Shown: one piece after another, positions 1 to 7,601 of the stretch
Numbering within the stretch: the first letter of the stretch is position 1
How the letters are laid out: every line of letters starts with the position of its first letter
NCBI RefSeq assembly: GCF_000265075.1
Contig: NZ_AJYA01000047.1
Coordinates: 135-33,467, forward strand
Origin: Nitritalea halalkaliphila LW7
GTDB taxonomy: Bacteria > Bacteroidota > Bacteroidia > Cytophagales > Cyclobacteriaceae
DNA length: 33,333 bases
Reading direction: 5' to 3'
Notes under the pieces: model-generated
Databases searched by the model: none
Told to the model about the DNA's origin: nothing
The model's input: the letters and a program-made list of their open reading frames with translations, nothing else
Program-made: the position numbers and the translations under genes

Positions 1-15
1 TTACCCTTTGTCTAT

Positions 16-156
16 TTATCTGTTTTCGATCTGCTGCCGCTCGCCTAGGAACTTTCCTACCACGTACCCCCCTTTATAGGAGATGAATCCGGCTACTCCG
101 AAAACTACTAAAAAAAACAAAACAACTACCCATGTGGAATTTTTCTTCTTTTCCAT
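16..156 (-). CDS. small single-pass membrane protein next to bacteriocin-like peptides
   Basis: A 46-residue reading frame starts with MEKKKN, continues with one hydrophobic segment (about residues 9-28) and ends in a polar tail containing GGYVVGKFLGERQ. It has no double-glycine leader and no lipobox. It lies 39 bases downstream of the second bacteriocin-like gene on the same strand, so it is probably in the same operon. The GYVVGK stretch resembles GYAVGK in the peptide encoded just upstream. A small membrane protein beside class II bacteriocin genes is often an immunity protein; that role here is inference from position and size only. It could also be a third membrane-active peptide exported without a leader. 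It is too short for family assignment by eye. Confidence 0.55.
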   Translation of the reverse strand: MEKKKNSTWVVVLFFLVVFGVAGFISYKGGYVVGKFLGERQQIENR

Positions 157-195
157 TTTTCTTACTTTTTAGATTATATGAATTAAAATAGTGTG

Positions 196-387
196 CTATT
201 CCGCTACCACTGGGACCTCTTGGCTGTTTTTATAATGGGCATAAGCCTTTCCCACCGCATAACCTGCTCCATAGGCTCCAGCTGTTAAAACACAAACACC
301 TTTGCAGATTCCCCATGCTACTGCTAAAGGGAGTATACCACCTTTAGTCGTAGTTAGTTCTCGATCATTTAATACTTCTACTCGCAT
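196..387 (-). CDS. double-glycine-leader bacteriocin-like peptide (second of pair)
   Basis: A 63-residue precursor. Residues 1-17 form a charged leader ending LTTTKGG, the usual cleavage signal for peptidase-containing ABC exporters. The predicted mature part of 46 residues starts ILPLAVAWG, is rich in Gly and Ala, contains two Cys (ICKGVC) and a small-residue stretch AGAYGAGYAVGK with GxxxG-like spacing, and ends in a polar tail. This layout fits class IIb-type (lactobin/cerein-like) peptides commonly predicted in Bacteroidota. The start codon lies one base after the stop of the preceding gene, so translation is probably coupled. The mature N-terminus closely resembles that of its neighbour (I-L/F-P-L/V-AVA), suggesting duplication. 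No exporter is in the window. The target, and whether it kills anything, are unknown. Confidence 0.7.
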   Translation of the reverse strand: MRVEVLNDRELTTTKGGILPLAVAWGICKGVCVLTAGAYGAGYAVGKAYAHYKNSQEVPVVAE

Positions 388-388
388 G

Positions 389-607
389 CTAATTGGGTTT
401 TACTTCCGTATCTTTAAAACCAGTGTATGCACCCACTGCAGCTCCTGCTGCGACCGTGGCGGCACCCGCAGCAACTACTCCGCATTTAGCAGCTATCGTG
501 GCTCCAGCCCACCAAACCGCAACAGCAACGGGGAAAATACCCCCATTTAAATTCTCACTCTCCGAAAAAGAAAGTTCAACCATGTTACCATCACTTAAAT
601 TGTTCAT
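389..607 (-). CDS. double-glycine-leader bacteriocin-like peptide (first of pair)
   Basis: A 72-residue precursor. Residues 1-23 are a polar, acidic leader ending SESENLNGG. The predicted mature peptide starts IFPVAVAVWW and is dominated by Ala, Gly and Val, with one Cys and repeated small-residue motifs (GAATVAAGAAVGAYTG), then a charged tail. This is the usual form of unmodified class II bacteriocin precursors exported by a double-glycine peptidase ABC transporter. The ATG at 605-607 follows a T-rich leader with no clear Shine-Dalgarno sequence, which is normal in this phylum. It is probably the first gene of a three-gene operon. Ala/Gly-rich small frames can arise by chance, but two adjacent frames with matching leaders and matching mature N-termini make a real gene pair likely. 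Confidence 0.7.
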   Translation of the reverse strand: MNNLSDGNMVELSFSESENLNGGIFPVAVAVWWAGATIAAKCGVVAAGAATVAAGAAVGAYTGFKDTEVKPN

Positions 608-1021
608 AAAAATTAAATTAAAAAAATCCTAACTATTTCAGGCTAGTAGGAACACCTAGGCTTCACACATCTACCCCATAGCTAGCATTTAGGGCGATTG
701 CTTTGCATACTGTAAAATAACAGCCCTTCCGTGTGAAATCATGGATGGAAAAAGAAAATAGGAAAAGAAAGAAAAAGAAAGCGATAATACCGAAAAAAGA
801 AAGGAAACGAAAGAAAAAGAAAGTGAAAACATCGAAAAAAGAAAGGAAACGAAAGAAAACGAACAAAATCGAACATCCTCCCAAAAAAAAGAAACCAAAC
901 GAACCTATGCACTTTAACCCTCTCTAACGCTTAAATCTCGAGCGAAATGACGGCATAGCCTATGGTAGCCACGTGGTAGCAGCAAGCACCGCACCTACTT
1001 ACTCCCCTTATATGCGTTTGA
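608..1021. other. gene-free stretch
   Basis: No convincing gene lies between the bacteriocin-like operon and the amylase terminator. Open frames here are either Lys/Arg-rich (plus strand, 733-927) or Phe-rich (minus strand, 663-884). Both are direct consequences of the purine-rich repeat at about 745-880 and resemble no family. The promoter of the peptide operon must lie in about 608-740, but I could not find a good TANNTTTG box. Confidence 0.5.
745..880. repeat. purine-rich 42-bp tandem repeat
   Basis: The plus strand is almost all A and G over about 130 bases. The block CGAAAAAAGAAAGGAAACGA starts at 791 and recurs at 833, giving a 42-base period. A diverged partial unit lies upstream (about 750-790) and the right-hand copy decays after about 860. 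The period is a multiple of three, so a plus-strand frame stays open with a Lys/Arg-rich 14-residue repeat, but the composition does not look like a real protein. Confidence 0.7.
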
Positions 1022-1067
1022 TAAAAAAAGACTCACCGTCACCCTCCACCGCTGTAGAAGGTGACGG
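1022..1067 (-). terminator. rho-independent terminator of the amylase gene
   Basis: Perfect 8-bp inverted repeat CCGTCACC (1036-1043) and GGTGACGG (1060-1067). On the minus strand the stem is followed by TGAGTC and a run of seven T. It begins 12 bases after the amylase stop codon, as expected for an intrinsic terminator. Confidence 0.85.
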
Positions 1068-1079
1068 CAAGCCGCTCCA

Positions 1080-2525
1080 TTAAAAGCCTACCGGCGCCCA
1101 GATACTATAGCTACGCGGCGGTACCTGTATCTTTACCCACTGGTCTCCCTGTGTAAAAGGCTGCCAAGAGGAATGCCCCGTATAGTCTTTAATCTCCGTA
1201 TTCGCCCAATTCGTGCGCACCCAGCGCTCCTGCCAAAAGTCTGCATTGTTAATGTACACGAGCATGCCTGGGCCACCATTCCGACGGGCAATGTACTCGT
1301 CCTGATCCACATACAGGATGGATGTATTGCCGAAGGCCAAATGCCCACGGATCCAAAGCAAATTATCCAAGCGCTCCTTATCCAGCCATTCCTCATAATC
1401 CGAATAAAAAATACAGGGGTATCCCTCGTGCGTTAAAATGTAGGCATAAGCCAAATTCTTGCGCCAAATTTCGTCCGTATCATGATTTGCCACAAAGGTC
1501 ACCGCCTTCATCGGGTTTCGCTTCCAGAGCATATCCCCGCTTAAGGCATTTAAATTGTTTTGGTCGAAGGCCTGCTCCATCAGGTAGTAACAGGCGAAAT
1601 CAAAGGCCGAAGAGGTCTGACTCGTGGCATTTACCCAGTCTTCCAAAGACTGAGCATTCCCGTCCCAGAGCTCTCCTACAGAAAAGCCGCCGACTTCATT
1701 CACCCAGTCCCGTACCACCCAGGCACCAAAACCTTTCACGTAATCGAAGCGCCAGCCATCGAAGCCCATCACCTCCTTGTAATACTTGGCCACCGCATCA
1801 GGCCGCTTCCAAAGCCAGTCTTGTACGTAAGGCTTGACATGGCTCAGGTCTGGAAAACCACCGAAAACCCCTTCGTCTGCATGACGCATATCATTCGGGT
1901 GAAAATCTAGATAGCTGCGAAAAAATTTACCCGAAGCAGGCACGTAGCTGGTAAACGTTTCCGTACCCGTAAACGGATTAAATTCGGCATTTCCCCCGCT
2001 ATTATGATTAAGCACGATATCCGCGATCACCTCCAGGCCCTCCTGGTGCGCACTGCCGATGAGGGACTCCAACTCCTGACGCGAACCGAATCGAGTTTCC
2101 ACGGAGCCCTGTTGGTCGAACTCCCCAAAATCATAAAAATCAAAAGGGTCATAGCCCATAGAAAAAGGCCCATTCATGGTTTTATTTACCGGAGGAAGCC
2201 AGATAGAGGTGATGCCTGCTGCACTCCACGCACTCACTTTAGATTCTACATGCTCCCACCAGGTGCCACCTGCGGGTACATCCCAGTAGAATGCTTGCAT
2301 CATCACGGGACCTCCCAGCTGACCCGCACGCGCAGCAGCGTCGGGCGTATTTGGCGTCTGGGTAACTTGAATTTCGTGCTGTACCCGCTCATCCCCTTCC
2401 CGTAAATCCGTGATCTCCTCTGTTAAGGAGGAACAGGACCAAAAGGCGAAACATAGCGATAGGCTAAACAGCAGAAACAGGCGCGGCATTCGGCTGCCGC
2501 CAAAAGGAAAACTTCGGGTGTACAT
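1080..2525 (-). CDS. lipoprotein alpha-amylase, GH13 (GH13_7-like)
   Basis: Hydrolyses internal alpha-1,4 bonds of starch or glycogen, probably anchored to the cell envelope. All four GH13 regions are present: DIVLNH (169-174), GWRFDYVKG with nucleophile D261, VGELWDG with acid/base E285, and FVANHDT with D349. The stretch RFDYVKGFGAWVVRDW and the later FVANHDTDEIW and DYEEWLDK match the GH13_7 type known best from Thermococcales archaea. The C-terminal beta domain is complete (481 residues). A hydrophobic segment ending FWSC places the lipidated Cys at residue 31; Met13 (start at 2489) is an equally good start. It is monocistronic with its own terminator. A LacI-type palindrome about 145 bases upstream suggests sugar-responsive control. 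No frameshift was seen. Family assignment is firm; subfamily is from remembered motif similarity. Confidence 0.95.
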   Translation of the reverse strand: MYTRSFPFGGSRMPRLFLLFSLSLCFAFWSCSSLTEEITDLREGDERVQHEIQVTQTPNTPDAAARAGQLGGPVMMQAFYWDVPAGGTWWEHVESKVSAWSAAGITSIWLPPVNKTMNGPFSMGYDPFDFYDFGEFDQQGSVETRFGSRQELESLIGSAHQEGLEVIADIVLNHNSGGNAEFNPFTGTETFTSYVPASGKFFRSYLDFHPNDMRHADEGVFGGFPDLSHVKPYVQDWLWKRPDAVAKYYKEVMGFDGWRFDYVKGFGAWVVRDWVNEVGGFSVGELWDGNAQSLEDWVNATSQTSSAFDFACYYLMEQAFDQNNLNALSGDMLWKRNPMKAVTFVANHDTDEIWRKNLAYAYILTHEGYPCIFYSDYEEWLDKERLDNLLWIRGHLAFGNTSILYVDQDEYIARRNGGPGMLVYINNADFWQERWVRTNWANTEIKDYTGHSSWQPFTQGDQWVKIQVPPRSYSIWAPVGF

Positions 2526-2667
2526 AGTTTTGGGTTTTTGTTAAAAGCTACATGGAAAACCAATATCCTTATGCATTTAGGTATTATTTCCAATGTTTAT
2601 TCTGAAAATGTACAGATAAGCCGACAATAAAACAAATAGAAAATAGTAAAAAAACTGTATTTTTTTA

Positions 2668-2693
2668 GACAAACGTTTGCGGCAACGTTTGCA
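2668..2693. promoter_or_regulatory. candidate LacI-family operator
   Basis: Perfect palindrome CAAACGTTTG (2670-2679), extended by GC on the right, followed after three bases by a second copy of AACGTTTGC (2684-2692). The central-CG palindrome with flanking GC is the standard shape of LacI/PurR/CcpA-type sites. It lies between the amylase (minus) and the sulP-type gene (plus), nearer the amylase start, so an amylase regulator encoded elsewhere is the simplest reading. Confidence 0.5.
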
Positions 2694-2850
2694 TAGCCCG
2701 ACACTGAGGGAGATTAATGATCGCCTCCAGCCTGTGCACCGCACCGAGATGGGGAATAGATACCCTTTTTCCCTCCTGGGGATAAAGCCACCGAGCTACT
2801 AAATAGGCGTCCGCTACGTGGCTCTGATGATGGAACAATATTTCTGCTCA
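2694..2850. other. intergenic segment with possible secondary structure
   Basis: Together with 2526-2667 this forms a 382-base gene-free gap between divergent genes. A stem can form from AGCCAC (about 2788) and GTGGCT (about 2818). I do not recognise a known riboswitch. The AT-rich part 2560-2665 should hold the amylase promoter, but no full TANNTTTG match was found on the minus strand. Confidence 0.3.
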
Positions 2851-2852
2851 GA

Positions 2853-2883
2853 TTGGTAAAGCCAATGAAAACCCCTACCTTTG
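2853..2883 (+). promoter_or_regulatory. Bacteroidota-type promoter for the SulP gene
   Basis: TTG (2853-2855), a 20-base spacer, then TACCTTTG (2876-2883), matching the phylum's -33 TTG and -7 TANNTTTG consensus. It lies 25 bases before the ATG at 2908. A short inverted repeat ATTGG/CCAAT overlaps the -33 end. Confidence 0.7.
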
Positions 2884-2907
2884 CGCCCTTATTAACAGTA
2901 CCTTACT

Positions 2908-4467
2908 ATGCAGCTCTCAAGCACTTCATTTTTTAAACGCCCATACTTCTCACTAAAAACCGAACTTTTCGCTGGACTAACGACTTCCCTCGCCCTGGTG
3001 CCTGAGGTGGTAGCCTTTTCTCTTCTGGCGGGCGTCTCCCCATTAAGTGGCCTTTACACGGCCTGCATCATCGCCCTCATCACCGCCCTCATCGGTGGAA
3101 GACCCGGCATGATCTCTGGGGCAGCAGGCGCCACAGCCATCGTCATCGTCTCCCTAGTAGCCACCCATGGCGTAGAATACCTCTTCATCGCCGTCATCCT
3201 CATGGGCCTTATACAAGTCCTCGTCGGGGTATTTAAACTGGGCAAGTTTATCCGCCTCGTACCCCATCCCGTGATGTTCGGGTTCGTAAATGGCCTGGCC
3301 ATCGTCATCGCGATGACCCAGCTGGAGCAGTTTAAGTGGGAGCCCCTCCCGGGGCAAAAGGAATGGCTCTCCGGCACCGCCCTCTACACCATGCTGGGCC
3401 TCGTCGCAGCTACCATGCTGCTGATCAAGTTTCTCCCTAAGGTCACCAAAAGCATCCCCGCAGCGCTGCTGGCCATCCTAGGCCTGTCCCTGCTCGTACA
3501 CTTTAGCCCCATCGAAACACGCCTGGTGGGCGACCTCGCCTCGATTAAAGGCGGGCTGCCTCAGTTCCATTTGCCCCTGGCACCCCTAACCTTAGAAACC
3601 CTCTATATCGTACTTCCCTACGCACTCATCATGGCAGGGGTAGGACTGATCGAAAGCCTGCTTACCCTTACCCTCGTCGATGAAATCACAGAAACCCGCG
3701 GAAATGGTAATAAAGAATGTGTGGCACAGGGAGTCGCTAACATGACAACGGGCTTCTTCGGGGGCATGGGGGGATGCGCCATGATCGGGCAGTCGCTAAT
3801 CAACCTAAAAACAGGGGGACGCACGCGGCTTTCTGGGGTTATGGCGGCACTCAGCCTGCTGGCCTTTATCTTGTTTTTCTCTTCCTACATCGAGCGTATC
3901 CCCATGGCAGCGGTGGTAGGCCTGATGTTTATGGTGGCCATCGGTACCTTCGAATGGGCCTCCCTAAAAGTCTTCCGCAAGGTGCCTACTCATGATGTAC
4001 TCGTCATGGTGGTAGTGACGCTGACGACAGTTCTCCTGCATAACTTGGCCCTCGCCGTGCTGGTGGGCGTGATCATCTCCGCCCTGGTTTTCGCTTGGCA
4101 AAACGCCAAAATGATCCGTGCCCGCAAACATGTCGATGCGCGAGGCAAGAAACATTATGCGATCTACGGCCCCCTCTTCTTTGCCTCCACGACGGCCTTC
4201 GGCCAAAAGTTTGACCCTCAAAACGACCCCGACGAAATCATCATTGACTTCAGCGAAAGCCGCATCGTGGACCACTCCGCACTAGATGCCCTACAGAAGA
4301 TTTCGGCACGCTATGAAAAGCTAGGCAAGCGTGTATTTATCCAAAATGTAGATCCCAGCAGCAAGATTTTGCTGCAGAAAGCAGACCAGCTCCTGACACT
4401 TCACTACCTAGAGGATGCCGCTAATTTCCGCGCACGCACAGCAGAAAATGAAAAATCCTTAGTTTAA
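2908..4467 (+). CDS. SulP family anion transporter with STAS domain
   Basis: Inner-membrane transporter of the SulP (SLC26-like) family, which moves sulfate, bicarbonate or other anions. The 519-residue protein starts with the family N-terminal pattern (FAGLTTSLALVPEVVAFSLLAG), has many hydrophobic helices through about residue 400 and ends with a cytoplasmic STAS domain (about 410-505) containing IIIDFSESRIVDHSALDAL. The length fits the shorter bacterial SulP group. It has its own promoter (2853-2883) and no SD-like sequence. No sulfate assimilation, carbonic anhydrase or cation-antiporter gene is adjacent, so the substrate cannot be named from context. The gene is intact. Calling it a sulfate permease would over-read the family. 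Confidence 0.92.
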   Translation: MQLSSTSFFKRPYFSLKTELFAGLTTSLALVPEVVAFSLLAGVSPLSGLYTACIIALITALIGGRPGMISGAAGATAIVIVSLVATHGVEYLFIAVILMGLIQVLVGVFKLGKFIRLVPHPVMFGFVNGLAIVIAMTQLEQFKWEPLPGQKEWLSGTALYTMLGLVAATMLLIKFLPKVTKSIPAALLAILGLSLLVHFSPIETRLVGDLASIKGGLPQFHLPLAPLTLETLYIVLPYALIMAGVGLIESLLTLTLVDEITETRGNGNKECVAQGVANMTTGFFGGMGGCAMIGQSLINLKTGGRTRLSGVMAALSLLAFILFFSSYIERIPMAAVVGLMFMVAIGTFEWASLKVFRKVPTHDVLVMVVVTLTTVLLHNLALAVLVGVIISALVFAWQNAKMIRARKHVDARGKKHYAIYGPLFFASTTAFGQKFDPQNDPDEIIIDFSESRIVDHSALDALQKISARYEKLGKRVFIQNVDPSSKILLQKADQLLTLHYLEDAANFRARTAENEKSLV

Positions 4468-4527
4468 ATTAAACATTTTTCATTTTTAAGCGTATTTGCG
4501 ACAATAGGCGTTTCTTTTAGTTCTTAT

Positions 4528-5298
4528 ATGTTCGCAAAATACTGCTCGGCGATCCTGTTCTGCCTGATCGTCACCTTCTCCTCCCTACCGCAGGCATCCG
4601 CACAGCGGGAGGTGAATTTTATTCCGGAACTTTGGGGCGGTTTTATGACCTCAGGCCAAATCGCCCCCCGTTTATCCCTGTGGCTCGATACGCACTTCGT
4701 TCCCGAACTATTTCTTATCGGCCGCGGAGGGCTAACCTTTCACTCCGCCGATCAAAAGTGGTCCTTCACAGCCGGATATGCTGCTCTCATGCTGCGCACT
4801 GGGTTTTCTGATGGACGACTCGTGCGGCCGGAACATCGGCCCTGGGGCCAAATCGTCTACCGCCTCCCCCCAGCCGGCCCCTTTACGAGTAGCCTGCGCT
4901 ACCGTCACGACATGCGCTACCGCGCGATGCTCGATGGAACAGAAATCTTAGACGAGTTCCAGCTCAACCATCGCCTGCGAGCCAATTTTAGCATGCGCTA
5001 TAATTTTGGCCGAAGGCTAAGCCCTCATTTTAATACCTCCATTTCTGTCTTAAATGAGTCCCTGTGGACGGTGGGGCCTGCTTTCGCAGAAAACCCTTAC
5101 GAGCATCGAATCTGGCCTATGCTGAATATTCAGCATCGTGCCGTCACCTTTTCACCTGGCTACCACTTCCGACTGTCTTTCCCGAATCCAGAAACCTTGA
5201 ATGTGCGCAGTGGCTTTTTCCTTTGGGTGACGATTAATTATGACTGGCGTAATTTCAAGCGCCACTTCTTACGCGAATTCCCGACAGATCATATGTAA
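4528..5298 (+). CDS. DUF2490-like outer-membrane beta-barrel protein
   Basis: A 256-residue protein with a clear signal peptide (hydrophobic residues 8-22, cleavage after ASAQ near residue 26). The rest alternates aromatic, polar and charged residues as in a small outer-membrane barrel, with Trp- and Arg-rich strands (FIPELWGGF, SLRYRHDMRYRAML, LNHRLRANFSMRYNFGRR) like those in DUF2490 proteins. The function of that family is not known. It starts 60 bases after the SulP stop on the same strand, so it may be co-transcribed. The last residues (FPTDHM) are not a typical barrel-closing aromatic end, so the C-terminal strand is probably internal to that tail. The family call is by pattern memory. 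Confidence 0.65.
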   Translation: MFAKYCSAILFCLIVTFSSLPQASAQREVNFIPELWGGFMTSGQIAPRLSLWLDTHFVPELFLIGRGGLTFHSADQKWSFTAGYAALMLRTGFSDGRLVRPEHRPWGQIVYRLPPAGPFTSSLRYRHDMRYRAMLDGTEILDEFQLNHRLRANFSMRYNFGRRLSPHFNTSISVLNESLWTVGPAFAENPYEHRIWPMLNIQHRAVTFSPGYHFRLSFPNPETLNVRSGFFLWVTINYDWRNFKRHFLREFPTDHM

Positions 5299-5344
5299 GC
5301 TGCCAGGCGCAGGCTCTTCAGTAGTCTAAAACACGCTGACACTA

Positions 5345-5394
5345 AAAACCTAAGACCCTTTACCTTGTTTCCCAAGCTGAAGGGTTTATTTTTG
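5345..5394 (+). promoter_or_regulatory. modABC promoter within an inverted repeat
   Basis: TTG (5365-5367), a 19-base spacer and TATTTTTG (5387-5394) fit the phylum's promoter consensus, 27 bases before the modA ATG. The same segment holds nested inverted repeats: ACCCTT/AAGGGT (about 5355-5360 and 5380-5385) and CTTG/CAAG inside. The repeat could be a repressor site, or a terminator of the upstream gene because it is followed by TTATTTTTG. Confidence 0.55.
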
Positions 5395-5420
5395 CCCCTA
5401 TAGAATCCCGCTCCCAAAAA

Positions 5421-6220
5421 ATGCTGAAACACCGCTTACGCTATAGCCTGCTGCTGTCTGCTCTCTTCCTGCTATCTTGTGGCTCGGGCTCCAGAGAAAA
5501 CGAAGCGCAAGAAACCGATGAGACGGCTTCCTCCAAAGGTATTTTGCGCATCGCCGCAGCCGCTGACCTGCGCTATGCGCTCGACTCTATCGTCAGTCGC
5601 TATTCCGATCCGGCGGCTATCGAAGTCATCTATGGCTCCAGCGGAAAACTGTACGAACAGCTTTCCCGAGGCGCTCCTTTTCACCTCTACTTTTCAGCTG
5701 ACATCCAGTATCCCGAACGGCTCGTAAAGGCCGGAAAAGCAGGTAGCGCCGTCTACCCCTATGGCCTGGGTCGACTCGTGCTTTGGCAGCGACAGGGAAA
5801 GCGGGAGCAACTGGCAGACCTGCAGGCCCCCGAAGTTCGGAAAATCGCCATCGCGAATCCGCGCCATGCGCCCTATGGCCTGGCAGCTGAACAAGCGCTT
5901 CGAAGTAGCGGACTTTACGAGGCGCTGCGCGACAAGCTGATCTTCGGTGAAAACATCGCGCAGACAGCGCAGTTTGTTAGTACAGGTGGTGTCGAAGCAG
6001 GCATCATCGCACTGGCGCTGATGCGCGGAAAGGCCCTGCATGCGCTAAACCCTGCCTACACCCTCCTACCGGAAGAACTGCATGCCCCCCTGCTACAGGC
6101 GCTATCGTGACGGAGGCAGGTAAGGACATGCCCGAAGCGGAGGCCTTCTTTCGCTTTGTGCAGCGCACAGAAACCAAAGCCATCTTCGCGCACTTCGGAT
6201 TCCAATCCCCCACCCCATGA
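5421..6220 (+). CDS. modA: molybdate-binding lipoprotein ModA (frameshifted in this sequence)
   Basis: Substrate-binding component of the molybdate (or tungstate) ABC importer. The signal segment ends LFLLSC, giving a lipid-anchored Cys at residue 20. The mature part has family motifs: LRIAAAADLRYAL, YGSSGKLYEQLSRGAPFHLYFSAD and IANPRHAPYGLAAEQAL. The open frame stops early at 6110 after HAPLLQALS. The missing C-terminus continues in another frame from 6104 (IVTEAGKDMPEAEAFFRF, then FAHFGF) and ends at 6218-6220. One extra G at about 6098 (CAGGCG to CAGGGCG) restores a normal 266-residue protein. Its stop then overlaps the modB ATG as ATGA, as expected in this operon. A sequencing error is more likely than a real lesion. 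Confidence 0.85.
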
Positions 6221-6900
6221 GTGACTTAGACCTCCTTCCCTTCTACCTCTCCTTTAAGCTGGCCGCCTACACCACGATCGGGCTCTTCCTGCTCGGTCTG
6301 CCGCTGGCGTACTGGTTGGTCTTCCGACCAAAGCGCTACAAAGTCCTCTTGGAATCCCTCATCGGCCTGCCGTTAGTACTTCCTCCCACGGTTTTGGGCT
6401 TTTACTTGCTTAGCTTATGGAGTCCAGAGGCCTGGCTGGGTGGTTTTTTGGCAGAGTATTTCCATGTCCACCTCCTGTTTACCTTTCCGGGACTGGTGAT
6501 CGCCTCCATGCTCTATAGCCTGCCCTTTATGCTACAGCCCCTCCAAGCAGGCTTTCGGGCCTTTCCAGAGACCCTGGTGGAAGCCGCCTATGCCCTCGGT
6601 AAAAGCCCCTGGACAACGTTCTGGCGCGTCATCCTGCCGAATAGCCTACCTGCCCTACTAAGCGCCGGCATGCTAACCTTTGCCCATACCATCGGCGAAT
6701 TCGGCGTCATCCTGATGGTAGGTGGCAGCATCCCCGGCGAAACCAAGGTAGTGGCGATCAGCATTTACGATGAGGTGGAGGCGCTCAATTATGCCGCCGC
6801 GAACCGCTATGCCTTTATTTTACTGGTCTTCTCCTTCCTGGTCTTGCTCACCGTTTACAGCCTCAACTATCGCCACCAAAAATTTTTACGCCTGCTATGA
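6217..6900 (+). CDS. modB: molybdate ABC transporter permease ModB
   Basis: Integral membrane subunit forming the molybdate channel. The 227-residue protein has about five hydrophobic helices. The EAA loop that docks on the ATPase is clear at about residues 121-141 (EAAYALGKSPWTTFWRVILP). The GEFG motif with the following VGGSIPGETKVVAISIYDEVE is typical of ModB. It overlaps modA (after frame repair) and modC by ATGA junctions, so all three are translationally coupled. The gene is intact. Confidence 0.95.
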   Translation: MSDLDLLPFYLSFKLAAYTTIGLFLLGLPLAYWLVFRPKRYKVLLESLIGLPLVLPPTVLGFYLLSLWSPEAWLGGFLAEYFHVHLLFTFPGLVIASMLYSLPFMLQPLQAGFRAFPETLVEAAYALGKSPWTTFWRVILPNSLPALLSAGMLTFAHTIGEFGVILMVGGSIPGETKVVAISIYDEVEALNYAAANRYAFILLVFSFLVLLTVYSLNYRHQKFLRLL

Positions 6901-7571
6901 TTCACCTCCAACTTAAAAAAAATCTTTCCGGTGCGGATGGGCCCTTTACCCTGGAGGTGGATTTGGCTATCGCCAAAGGGGAATTTATGGCGCTTTACGG
7001 TCCTTCGGGCGCAGGAAAAACCAGTGTGCTGCGCATGCTGGCTGGGTTTATGCGTCCTGACGCGGGCCTGATTCGGGTAGGAAATGAAACCTGGTTCCAA
7101 AGCAGCAAAGGCCTGTACCTCCCTCCCCAAAAGCGCTCCATCGGTATGGTCTTTCAAGCCTACTCTCTCTTCCCAAACATGAGCGTGTATGAAAACCTGG
7201 CCTTTGCCCTTCCTAAGGGCGCTTCCACTGACAGCATTCGGGAACTCCTGGCACTGATCGAGCTGGAAGGGCTGCAGGACAAGCGCCCCCATATCCTTTC
7301 CGGAGGCCAAAAACAGCGGGTGGCCCTTGCGCGGGCGATTTTGCGCAAGCCAGACATCTTACTGTTAGACGAGCCCCTTTCGGCACTGGACACGAAAATG
7401 AGGGGCAAGTTGCAGGACATGCTGCGGACCGTTCATGCGCGCTATGGAATGAGTACCCTACTGGTCAGCCATGACCTCCTGGAGGTGCAGCGCCTGGCCT
7501 CGCGCATGTGCCTGCTCGAAGGGGGAAGCATCGCCTATGACGGTGCTCCTGGTGACTTTCACTTGGGCTGA
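6897..7571 (+). CDS. modC: molybdate ABC transporter ATP-binding protein ModC (short form)
   Basis: ATPase driving molybdate import. It has Walker A GPSGAGKT (35-42), Q-loop Gln87, signature LSGGQKQR (134-141), Walker B ILLLDEP (154-160) and switch His192 (SHD). At 224 residues it consists only of the nucleotide-binding domain and lacks the C-terminal molybdate-binding Mop/TOBE domain of the longer E. coli-type ModC, so no internal molybdate sensing is expected. It starts in a 4-base overlap with modB and ends the operon 30 bases from a convergent gene. No molybdenum cofactor synthesis or molybdoenzyme gene is in the window. Confidence 0.93.
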   Translation: MIHLQLKKNLSGADGPFTLEVDLAIAKGEFMALYGPSGAGKTSVLRMLAGFMRPDAGLIRVGNETWFQSSKGLYLPPQKRSIGMVFQAYSLFPNMSVYENLAFALPKGASTDSIRELLALIELEGLQDKRPHILSGGQKQRVALARAILRKPDILLLDEPLSALDTKMRGKLQDMLRTVHARYGMSTLLVSHDLLEVQRLASRMCLLEGGSIAYDGAPGDFHLG

Positions 7572-7601
7572 ACCGCATGGGCGATGCTGTTAGGGTGGAA
7601 A

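Noticed and set aside
302..632. Open frames opposite the two bacteriocin-like genes
   Set aside because: They mirror the Ala/Gly-rich codons of the real genes on the other strand; the double-glycine leaders support the minus strand.
663..898. Phe-rich open frames on the minus strand
   Set aside because: They are the complement of the same repeat; low-complexity sequence, not a membrane protein with normal loops.
733..927. Lys/Arg-rich 64-residue open frame on the plus strand
   Set aside because: It is a by-product of the purine-rich 42-bp repeat: the period keeps the frame open, the composition is extreme, and there is no homology-like pattern or promoter.
6098..6110. Programmed ribosomal frameshift in modA
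   Set aside because: No slippery heptamer or stimulatory structure was seen, and the same type of break recurs in unrelated genes throughout the window.
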